Shown here one piece after another: positions 1-6,980 of a stretch of DNA of 64,000 bases. The notes beneath the pieces were generated by a model. That model did not search any database. It was given only the letters and a program-made list of their open reading frames with translations, and had not been told where the DNA came from. Each line of letters opens with the position of its first letter. The first letter of the stretch is position 1. Origin of the DNA: JAJDNH01 sp964552395 (GTDB taxonomy: Bacteria > Acidobacteriota > Thermoanaerobaculia > Thermoanaerobaculales > Sulfomarinibacteraceae); the NCBI GenBank assembly GCA_964552395.1, contig CAZKGM010000001.1, positions 248,001 through 312,000 of the forward strand, read 5' to 3'. A program made the position numbers and the translations under genes.

Positions 1-1
1 C

Positions 2-397
2 GGCACGGCCGAGCCGGCAACCGAGGAGTCGGTGCGAGAAGGGAGGTCTCGTGTGCGCATGCTGGAGCGCTACCCTCCCGAGGTCAACCACGAAGGGTGG
101 CCGCGATTGGTGCGGAAGCTGGCGGTGGACGGTGGCTTTACCGTTTCTGACATCGACTTCGCCATCTTCACCCAGGTGCGCAAACCCTCGATCGAGCTGG
201 TGATGGACGATCTCGGCCTCCCCCTCGAGCGGACCCACACCGTGATGGAGAAGTGGGGGTACACCGGATCGGCCTGCGTCGGGATGGCGCTCGACGACGC
301 CGTCCAGGCGGGCAAGCTCGGCTCTGGCGATCTACTGGTGCTGATTGGTTCGGGGGTCGGCTACAACCAGGCTGGAGCGGCGTTCCGCTGGACCTAG
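2..397 (+). CDS. 3-oxoacyl-ACP synthase III (KASIII/FabH-like), C-terminal part only
   Basis: The reading frame is open from the first bases of the window, so the 5' end and the active-site cysteine domain are missing. The visible part is a thiolase-fold C-terminal half, ending in the glycine-rich strand (GSGVGYNQAG) that closes KASIII proteins. Where FabH has the catalytic His in a PHQAN motif, this protein has IFTQVRK. Where FabH has Asn in GNTSAAS, it has GYTGSAC. Both residues of the decarboxylating Cys-His-Asn triad therefore look replaced. It is the first visible gene of an operon with acyl-CoA ligase, thiolase and hydrolases. It may act as a non-decarboxylating acyltransferase or as a PqsB-like inactive partner; the substrate is unknown. 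Confidence 0.75.
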   Translation, partial: GTAEPATEESVREGRSRVRMLERYPPEVNHEGWPRLVRKLAVDGGFTVSDIDFAIFTQVRKPSIELVMDDLGLPLERTHTVMEKWGYTGSACVGMALDDAVQAGKLGSGDLLVLIGSGVGYNQAGAAFRWT

Positions 398-406
398 GGA
401 GTATCC

Positions 407-1339
407 ATGAAGAAGATCATTCTGCGCTCGCTGGTTGGGGTTGCCGCCCTCATCGTCGTGCTCCTGACGGTAGGCGCCTGGCTGGTGTGGAAGCACCCGC
501 TCGCGGTTGACGCCTGGATGAGCCGCCATGCCCTGGCGCGGCAGGGTTTGCAGGAGCTACGGGTGGGGTCGTCGGTGGGACGCCAGACCGTCTGGCAAGG
601 TGGGGCAGGACCCGTTCTCGTGCTCGTGCACGGGGCGGGCGACCAGGCCGGCGCCTGGGCCCGTGTCGTCCGCCCTCTGCTGAAGCACTACCGGCTGATC
701 ATCCCGGACCTTCCGGGGCACGCGGGCAGCGAGCCTCGGACGGGCCCGCTGGGGGTTGACACGGTTCTTGCGGGCCTGTCCTCTGACATTGCGGCGACGG
801 TGCCTGCCGGCGAGCGGGTCATCCTGATCGGCAACTCGCTCGGGGCCTGGGTGTCGATGCTGTATGCCGTCGACCACCCGGAGAGGGTAGAGCGTCTGGT
901 TCTCGTCAACGGCGGAGCACTGCGAGGCAGCCACGACCCATCAATCCTGATGCCGAAAGACCGCGAGGCGGCCCGCCGGCTTATGAAGATGCTGACGGGG
1001 CCGGCGACTCCCCCGGTGCCGGACTTCGTCCTCGACGACGTCGTCCGCTGGTCGCAACGCGGACCCTTGGCGCGGTTGTCGGCGACCGCCAACGAGATGG
1101 AGGCGTATGTGCTCGATGGCAGGCTGTCGGAGGTCACGACCCCGGTGGACCTGCTATGGGGCGATGCCGATGACGTGATGACCCTGGACTATGCACGGCG
1201 GATGCGGGAGGGCCTGCCGGCCGCTCGGCTGACCCTCGTTCACGGCTGCGGCCATGTCCCGCAGCGGGAGTGTCCGCAGCGGTTCCTGAAGGGGTTGGAC
1301 CAGGTGCTCGCGGAGGCACCCCCGCAGGAAAGCCAGTAA
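407..1339 (+). CDS. membrane-anchored alpha/beta hydrolase
   Basis: A 310-residue alpha/beta-hydrolase-fold protein. Residues about 5-29 form one hydrophobic helix after Lys-Lys, so it is probably anchored with the catalytic domain outside the cytoplasm. The oxyanion strand reads LVHGAGD, the nucleophile elbow GNSLG, the acid lies in WGDADD, and the histidine in GCGHVPQ, so the Ser-Asp-His triad is complete. The start has a good ribosome site (GGGAG, 6 nt before ATG) and follows the KASIII-like stop by 9 nt. The operon suggests a lipid or acyl-thioester substrate, but the fold alone does not define one. Confidence 0.8.
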   Translation: MKKIILRSLVGVAALIVVLLTVGAWLVWKHPLAVDAWMSRHALARQGLQELRVGSSVGRQTVWQGGAGPVLVLVHGAGDQAGAWARVVRPLLKHYRLIIPDLPGHAGSEPRTGPLGVDTVLAGLSSDIAATVPAGERVILIGNSLGAWVSMLYAVDHPERVERLVLVNGGALRGSHDPSILMPKDREAARRLMKMLTGPATPPVPDFVLDDVVRWSQRGPLARLSATANEMEAYVLDGRLSEVTTPVDLLWGDADDVMTLDYARRMREGLPAARLTLVHGCGHVPQRECPQRFLKGLDQVLAEAPPQESQ

Positions 1340-1355
1340 CCGGAGAGGCGTTCTC

Positions 1356-2897
1356 ATGCTCCACGGTGATCTTCTGGGCGAACGCGCACGTTTGACACCG
1401 CAGGCCACGGCGCTCGTGGAGGTGGCCACAGGACGGCGCTTCACATACCAAGATCTCGACCGTCGGGCCTGTCGCTGTGGGCGGATGCTGCGAGAGGTTC
1501 TGGGACTGGAGAAGGGGGACCGTCTTGGCTTGCTGTGTGGCAACCGGGTCGAGTTCCTCGACGTCTTTTTCGCCGCCGCCAAGACCGGCGTGATCCTCGT
1601 GCCGCTCAACACCCACCTGGCGGCTCGTGAGCTCGAGCTGATCGTGCGCGACTCCGGCATGGGTGTGCTGATCTACGACGCCGACCTCGCTGCGACGGTG
1701 GCCCAGCTGCGTGAGCGAAGCGTGTTTGAGCGCTGCATCGTGGTCGGTGGCGGTGCGGACACGGGCGACGCGGCGTACGAGAACCTCGTGCAGGGCCCGG
1801 GCGAGGCCTCCTTCGAGCGTACCCCGTGCACGCCGGAGGACCTCCTCTGCCTGTTGTACACGAGCGGCACCACCGGCAAACCAAAAGGAGTGATGATCCC
1901 TCGCCGGATGGTGAGCTGGAACGGGTACAACACCGTTGCCTGCTGGCAGCTGCGCGGCGACGACGTGAGCCCGATCTTCACGCCCCTGTACCATGCGGGC
2001 GGCCTGGGCGCCTTCCTGCTCCCGATCTTCACCGTCGGCGGGGCGGTCGTTCTGCATGCCGGCTTCGATCCTGACGAGGTCTGGCGCGTAATCGAGGAAG
2101 AGCGGTGCACGGTGGTCCTGGGAGTGCCGGCCATCTGGAAGCTGCTCGCGGATGCGTCCGCCTTCGCGACCACCGACCTGTCACACGTGAGGTGGTTCAT
2201 CTCCGGCGGGGCGCCGCTGCCGCCACCGCTGGTCGAGCGCTACCGCGAGCGAGGCGTTGTCCTCCGCCAGGGGTATGGGCTGACCGAGGTCGGCGTCAAC
2301 TGCTTCGCCATGACCGATGCGGATGCCTGGGAGCATCGCGGCTCGGTCGGCAAGCCGCTGATGTTCACCGAGGCGCGGGTGGTGGGCGAGGATGGCACCG
2401 AGATCGCGGCTGGCGAGGTCGGCGAGCTTTGCTTCCGGGGCCCGCACGTGTCCTCTGGCTACTGGAGCAACTCGGAGGCCACGGCAGAAGCGTATGACGG
2501 CGACGGTTGGTTTCACACCGGAGACCTGGCCCAGTGCGATGCGGAGGGCTTCTTCTACATCGTCGGCCGTCGAAAGCAGATGTTCATCTCTGGCGGCGTC
2601 AACATCTACCCGGTCGAGATCGAGTCGGTGCTGGCCGAGCATCCGGCGGTTGCCGATGCCGCTGTCGTCGGCGTCCCGCACCCAACGTGGGGCGAGGTCG
2701 GCGCTGCATTCGTGGTGCTCGGCGCCGGAGCGACCGCGGACAGCGACCGGCTGCGCGCTTTCCTCGCCGAGCGGATTGCCCGCTACAAGATTCCCAAGCA
2801 CTTCAGGATTGTCGACGAGCTTCCCAGAACCCCGTACGGCAAGGTACTGAGGAGAAGGTTGATCGAGAGCTTCAACCCCGAAGGAGAAGACGGATGA
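1356..2897 (+). CDS. AMP-forming acyl-CoA ligase (ANL superfamily)
   Basis: A 513-residue adenylate-forming enzyme that would activate a carboxylic acid with ATP and transfer it to CoA. It shows the P-loop motif YTSGTTGKPKG, the YGLTE motif, the ATP-binding GWFHTGDL, the hinge segment GRRKQMFISGG, and the C-terminal catalytic lysine in RTPYGKVLRR. Length and motif order match medium or long-chain acyl-CoA synthetases. The stop overlaps the next start by 4 bp, so it is translationally coupled to the thiolase. In context it probably supplies the acyl-CoA used by the neighbouring KASIII-like and thiolase proteins. Chain length and substrate cannot be read from the sequence. Confidence 0.88.
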   Translation: MLHGDLLGERARLTPQATALVEVATGRRFTYQDLDRRACRCGRMLREVLGLEKGDRLGLLCGNRVEFLDVFFAAAKTGVILVPLNTHLAARELELIVRDSGMGVLIYDADLAATVAQLRERSVFERCIVVGGGADTGDAAYENLVQGPGEASFERTPCTPEDLLCLLYTSGTTGKPKGVMIPRRMVSWNGYNTVACWQLRGDDVSPIFTPLYHAGGLGAFLLPIFTVGGAVVLHAGFDPDEVWRVIEEERCTVVLGVPAIWKLLADASAFATTDLSHVRWFISGGAPLPPPLVERYRERGVVLRQGYGLTEVGVNCFAMTDADAWEHRGSVGKPLMFTEARVVGEDGTEIAAGEVGELCFRGPHVSSGYWSNSEATAEAYDGDGWFHTGDLAQCDAEGFFYIVGRRKQMFISGGVNIYPVEIESVLAEHPAVADAAVVGVPHPTWGEVGAAFVVLGAGATADSDRLRAFLAERIARYKIPKHFRIVDELPRTPYGKVLRRRLIESFNPEGEDG

Positions 2898-4102
2898 GCA
2901 AGCCCATCTATATAGCAGCGTACCACCAGTCCGCGTTCGGCAAGCTGTACGACATGTCCGTTCCGCAGATCGTCGCCAGCGCCGTGACCGGCGTCTGCCA
3001 CGAGATCGGCGTGGCGCCCTCGGTGATCGACGTCGGCTCGATCGGTGCCGTCTGCAACATGTCCCTCAACCGGCAAGGCCTGCTCGCCGGCCTGATGGCC
3101 ATGGTCCCCGGGCTCGAGGGCAAGCCCATCGAGGCCGTCGAGAACGCGTGCGCGTCCGGTGGCCAGGCGGTGCTGTCCGTGATCCACAAGCTTCTGCTCG
3201 GGATCGGCGAGGTCGGGATCGCGGTGGGGTACGAGAAGATGCGCGATGCCGAGGGCAAGATGGACGGCAAGCTGATCGGCGAGGCGCTCGGCTACTTCTC
3301 CCACCCCGACGAACGCGAGGGCAAGGTGTTCATCTTCCCGCACCTCTTCGCGGAGGTCATGGACGAGTACATGCGGACGCATGGGGTCTCCGAGGAGGAC
3401 CTCGCGGCGATCGCGGTTCAGGAATACGTTAGCGCCCAGCACAACCCGTTCGCCCAAATGCGTGGGATTCAAGTCAGCCTCGAGGAGGCCACAACCATCG
3501 CCGGACGCAACCGCTATATCGTCGACGGGCTCCCCCTCAAGACCTACGACTGCTCGCAGATCACTGACGGCTATGCGTCGCTGATCCTGGCCAGCGAGGA
3601 GGGTCTGCGCCGCCTCGGTGTAGCGAAGGAAGAATGTGTGGAGATAGCAGGGTATGCCCAGGCCACGGACCCGCTCAAGAAGGCGGGGCGGGATGTCCTG
3701 CGGCCGGCGGGCGCCTACCGCGCGATGAGTGCAGCGTACGAGATGGCGGGCGCTGGGCCGTCGGACGTGCGGGTTGCCGAGGTCCACGACTGCTTCACGG
3801 TCATGGGCGCGATCGCTGCCGAGGTCCTCGGGGTCGCTCGGTATGGCGAGGGTGCGGCGTTCTGGCGCGACGGCAAGGCAGCCATCGGCGGCAGCTGCGC
3901 CATCAACACCTCGGGTGGGCTGATCGCCAAGGGTCATCCCGTGGGAGCGACCGGCGTCGCCATGATCGGCTGGTCGGCGTGCCAGCTGCTCGGAAAGGCG
4001 CCGGATGCCCTTCAGGTGTCAAGTCCGGAAGTGGCGGCCACGTTCAACATCGGCGGACCGATCTGTGCCTCCGTGTGCACGGTGCTGCGGCGGGCGGGGT
4101 AG
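2894..4102 (+). CDS. thiolase, SCP-x / lipid-transfer type
   Basis: A 402-residue thiolase-superfamily protein. The nucleophilic cysteine is in ENACASGGQ, and the SCP-x-type EVHDCFT motif replaces the usual NEAFA. The GGLIAKGHPVGATG loop is intact, and the C-terminal cysteine region reads GGPICASVC. SCP-x-type thiolases carry out beta-ketoacyl-CoA cleavage or, in biosynthetic clusters such as PhlC, acyl transfer. The start ATG lies inside the ligase stop (ATGA). SCP-x thiolases often need a DUF35 OB-fold partner; none is visible in the window, though one could lie upstream of its edge. Confidence 0.85.
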   Translation: MSKPIYIAAYHQSAFGKLYDMSVPQIVASAVTGVCHEIGVAPSVIDVGSIGAVCNMSLNRQGLLAGLMAMVPGLEGKPIEAVENACASGGQAVLSVIHKLLLGIGEVGIAVGYEKMRDAEGKMDGKLIGEALGYFSHPDEREGKVFIFPHLFAEVMDEYMRTHGVSEEDLAAIAVQEYVSAQHNPFAQMRGIQVSLEEATTIAGRNRYIVDGLPLKTYDCSQITDGYASLILASEEGLRRLGVAKEECVEIAGYAQATDPLKKAGRDVLRPAGAYRAMSAAYEMAGAGPSDVRVAEVHDCFTVMGAIAAEVLGVARYGEGAAFWRDGKAAIGGSCAINTSGGLIAKGHPVGATGVAMIGWSACQLLGKAPDALQVSSPEVAATFNIGGPICASVCTVLRRAG

Positions 4103-4110
4103 GGGGCACC

Positions 4111-4971
4111 GTGGAGCAGCCGAGCCCGCAACGGTGCGACTTCCTGGACGTCGGCGAGCACACCATCCACTGGGAGTACTTCGGCAACGGCGATAAGGAG
4201 GCCGTCTGCCTCCTGAACGGCCTCGCCATGCACACGAAGGCCTGGTACGGCTTCCTGCCCCAGCTTCTGGCCGAGTACGATGTCCTTCTCTACGACTATC
4301 CCGGCCAGGGGGACTCGTCCAAGGAGGACGTTCCCTACTCGATTCCCGCGTTCGCCGAGTACCTGGCGCGGATCATGGACCTCAACGACGTCGAGAAGAT
4401 TCACCTGATGGGGATCTCGTACGGCGGCTTTGTCGCCCTCGACTTCGCCCGCCTGTATCGAGAGCGGCTGCACTCACTGGTGCTGTCGGGCATCATCCTG
4501 TCCCACGAGAAGCTGTTCCAGATGTACCAGGACATCTCGCTGCGCTTCTACCGCTCGACGCGAGAGGTGTTTGACCTTTACACCCACTACATGTACGAGA
4601 AGATCTTCGGCGAGGCGTTCGTGGCGAAGCTCACGGACGAGCAGCTCGATGCCATGCGCCAGCGCTTTTATGACCGTTACGTCGATTTTCGTCACTGCCT
4701 GATCCGGCTGACCGAGGCCCAGGATCCGTTCTTCGCTGCGATCGAAGCGGGCATGCCCGGGTACCGGGCAGTAACGGCACCGACCCTGGTGGTGGCCGGG
4801 GAACAGGACCGTGCCATCCCGCTGTGGGCGCAGCGCAAGCTGTGCAGTGTCTTTCCGAACAGCCGCTGGGAGCTGCTCGAGGGGAGCGGGCATGTCGTCT
4901 ACCTGGAGCGGCCGGACCTCTTCTTCCCCCTCCTCAAACGCTTCATGAAGGCGAAGAGCGTTGACTTCTGA
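4111..4971 (+). CDS. alpha/beta hydrolase
   Basis: A 286-residue soluble alpha/beta-hydrolase-fold protein. The start is the GTG 8 nt after the thiolase stop, preceded by AGGGGG; an upstream in-frame extension lies inside the thiolase gene and is rejected. The oxyanion strand is LLNGLAM rather than the usual HG, the nucleophile elbow is GISYGG, the acid is in AGEQDRA and the histidine in GSGHVVYLERP. The same LNG(L/I)AM oxyanion motif occurs in the next gene, so the two are probably paralogues. Likely roles are a thioesterase, lactonase or ester hydrolase in the acyl pathway of the operon. Confidence 0.82.
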   Translation: MEQPSPQRCDFLDVGEHTIHWEYFGNGDKEAVCLLNGLAMHTKAWYGFLPQLLAEYDVLLYDYPGQGDSSKEDVPYSIPAFAEYLARIMDLNDVEKIHLMGISYGGFVALDFARLYRERLHSLVLSGIILSHEKLFQMYQDISLRFYRSTREVFDLYTHYMYEKIFGEAFVAKLTDEQLDAMRQRFYDRYVDFRHCLIRLTEAQDPFFAAIEAGMPGYRAVTAPTLVVAGEQDRAIPLWAQRKLCSVFPNSRWELLEGSGHVVYLERPDLFFPLLKRFMKAKSVDF

Positions 4972-5788
4972 CGGGCCGCCGGCGGCAGGGCAGGGCTCGA
5001 TCCGTCTGCACCACCGGATCGAAGGCTCCGGCGAGCCGCTGCTGCTGCTCAACGGGATCGCCATGACCGCCGGGGCATGGGAAGGAGTTGCCGCACTTCT
5101 GGCCCGGCGTTTCTCGGTTATCCGGTGTGACCTCAGGGGTCAGCTCTTGTCGCCGGGTCCGCCGCCGGAGGACGTGGGCGAGCACGCCGTCGATGTGGCC
5201 GGACTCATACGAGCAATCGGCCTGGGACCGGCCCATGTCCTCGCAACCTCGTTTGGCGCCCTGGTCGCGCTGCTGCTGGCTGCCCGCTTTCCCGAGCTCG
5301 TCCGCTCGCTGTGTCTGGTGGCCGCGACGGACCGATTCGACGGCGCAATGAGAAGCGAGGTCGGGCGCTGGCGGGCCGCCTGCCGCGAGGCGTTGGCATC
5401 CGGCAACAAGGGGCTTCTCGTCGATGCGATGCACCCGGCGGCGTTTTCCGAGAGCTTTCGGGCAGAGCACGCCGAGGATCTTGCCCGCCGCCGGAATCAG
5501 ATGCAGGACCTTCCCGACCGTTGGTTCGAGGACCTGGACGCGCTCATGGCCTCCACCGGACCCGCCGACCTCGGCCCTGAGCTGGCGCGGGTACGCTGCC
5601 CGGTGCTGGTGGTGGCGGCCGAGCATGACGGGTTCATCCCCGTGGACAGAACGCGGGCTCTGGCGGAGGCGATCCCGGGCGCCGGGTTCCGTATTCTGGA
5701 GGGTGCCGGACACGCCGCGGTCATCGAGCGTCCGCTGGCGGTGGCGAGGCTGGTCGAGGAGCTGGCTCTTCAGGGCCGGTCTGGATGA
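4961..5788 (+). CDS. alpha/beta hydrolase (paralogue of the preceding gene)
   Basis: A 275-residue alpha/beta-hydrolase protein, last in the acyl operon. It has LLNGIAM, the nucleophile elbow ATSFGA, the acid in AEHDGF and the histidine in GAGHAAVIERP. The assigned start is a TTG overlapping the previous stop by 11 bp. No ATG or GTG lies close enough upstream of the first strand, but the start remains uncertain by several codons. Its 3' end overlaps the convergent HAD hydrolase gene by 68 bp. Three hydrolases of one fold in a single operon is unusual and suggests successive hydrolytic or thioester steps rather than redundancy. Confidence 0.78.
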   Translation: MTSDGPPAAGQGSIRLHHRIEGSGEPLLLLNGIAMTAGAWEGVAALLARRFSVIRCDLRGQLLSPGPPPEDVGEHAVDVAGLIRAIGLGPAHVLATSFGALVALLLAARFPELVRSLCLVAATDRFDGAMRSEVGRWRAACREALASGNKGLLVDAMHPAAFSESFRAEHAEDLARRRNQMQDLPDRWFEDLDALMASTGPADLGPELARVRCPVLVVAAEHDGFIPVDRTRALAEAIPGAGFRILEGAGHAAVIERPLAVARLVEELALQGRSG

Positions 5789-6515
5789 GATCCAGCAGCT
5801 CCGTCAGTCTGTGGATCGTCGTGCCCTCGTGTGACCAGCGTCGCTGACCGCCGCGGCCGTCGCGCCGGAAGTCGAACAGCGGCGTCTCGCTGTCCGGGTC
5901 GCGATCCAGGCGCACCGGGACGATCCCTGCAAGGGTGGCTCCGCGAACGTCCTCGAGGGCGTCTCCGACGTAGACCACCCGCTCCGGCCGCAGGCCGAGC
6001 TCCTCGAGAGCGATCGAGAAGATCCGGGGATCCGGCTTCTTGAAACCGACCTCCCCAGAGATGACAACCGTTTCTAAATACTCGGAGAGGCCGGTTTCAC
6101 GCAGCACTCTGAGGACGTGCGGCGGGTGATCAAAGTTCGACACCAGAGCCAGCGGGACGCGGCTCCGGAGCGCGGCGAGCACGGGGATCGCCTCGGGGTC
6201 GAGGCTGACGTGCCTTTGCCAGGCGAGAACGGAGTCGTCGACGGCCTTCCTGATCTGTTGTGCTGACATGCTGAGACCGAGCTCGGAGCATAGCGTGGCG
6301 AGCCGCCGCTCGTAGACCGTCATGCCGTCGCGACGCATGGGAGGCTCCGGCCTGGCGAAGAAGCGGTCGCACTTGGCGGCGAATGCGTCCGGATCGAGCG
6401 CGAGCCCGCATGAGTGGAGGTGGTGGAACAGGACATCGAGCCAGTCCGACCATGCGGCGGCCATGTTTCCGTAGACGAGAAGCGTTCCGTATAGGTCGAA
6501 AAAGACTGCTTCCAT
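5721..6515 (-). CDS. HAD-superfamily hydrolase
   Basis: A 264-residue haloacid-dehalogenase-like phosphatase. Motif I is near the N-terminus (FFDLYGT, nucleophile Asp), motif II is the Ser in ALVSNFD, motif III is the Lys in GFKKPDP, and motif IV is YVGDALEDVRGA. A helical cap lies between motifs I and II (about residues 20-100), as in subclass I enzymes. The start is the ATG just before the FFDLYGT strand, with a GGAG site upstream. The C-terminal 20 or so residues are Pro/Ala-rich and are encoded in the 68-bp overlap with the convergent hydrolase gene. The substrate is unknown. Confidence 0.82.
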   Translation of the reverse strand: MEAVFFDLYGTLLVYGNMAAAWSDWLDVLFHHLHSCGLALDPDAFAAKCDRFFARPEPPMRRDGMTVYERRLATLCSELGLSMSAQQIRKAVDDSVLAWQRHVSLDPEAIPVLAALRSRVPLALVSNFDHPPHVLRVLRETGLSEYLETVVISGEVGFKKPDPRIFSIALEELGLRPERVVYVGDALEDVRGATLAGIVPVRLDRDPDSETPLFDFRRDGRGGQRRWSHEGTTIHRLTELLDLIQTGPEEPAPRPASPPPADAR

Positions 6516-6980
6516 CCCCACTCCAGAGCGGCAGGCGAGCCGGATGACGGCACCGCCAAATGAGTCGGGTATTGCCCGGCCCGACAGGGCGGGCCGAGCA
6601 TGGCCAGCCCCCGCATTGGTCCATCGTACAGGAGTGTGGTCTGCCGGCTGTGGCATGCGGACCCGCCCGCACGCGCTCTTTGGACCGTATTGCGACTCCT
6701 GGCTGCTGGAATGATATCGGCGATCTCGGTGTCTGGAGACACTGGAGCCGGAGGTTCTTGCGCGCCTCGAGAGGGGTGCGACTGGATGACATGAGGTACT
6801 TGCCGTATTCTTCCAGCCGGCATTGTGGTCCGGGGGGTGGACGGTCAGGGGTTTAAGCCGGGCTCCGGCGTGGACGCGTGAAGGTGGTTGCGGCAGTGAT
6901 CGCTGCGAGCCACGCAGCAGCCGGGGGTGGGGGAGCCGTGCCGTTCCGCCACTTCGGGGCGACTCGGGAGTGAGGTCGAG
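6516..6980. other. 465-bp divergent intergenic region between HAD hydrolase and kup
   Basis: No coding frame with recognisable protein character is present. The stretch must hold the promoters of two divergent genes and the kup leader. The last 80 bp before kup are G-rich with runs (GGGGGTGGGGGAGCC near 6922-6936, then GGGGCGAC near 6956-6963). These resemble the first half of the c-di-AMP (ydaO) riboswitch core, but its highly conserved second half is not found. A weak -10-like TACGAT lies on the minus strand at 6623-6628. Confidence 0.5.

Noticed and set aside
2..5788. Olefin (OleABCD) biosynthesis cluster
   Set aside because: The order of thiolase-fold protein, hydrolase and AMP-ligase is suggestive, but OleA keeps its His and Asn, no OleD reductase is present, and an SCP-x thiolase and extra hydrolases do not belong.
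6900..6980. ydaO/c-di-AMP riboswitch upstream of kup
   Set aside because: Only the first G-rich core strands resemble it; the most conserved second core is missing, so it is not listed as a riboswitch feature.
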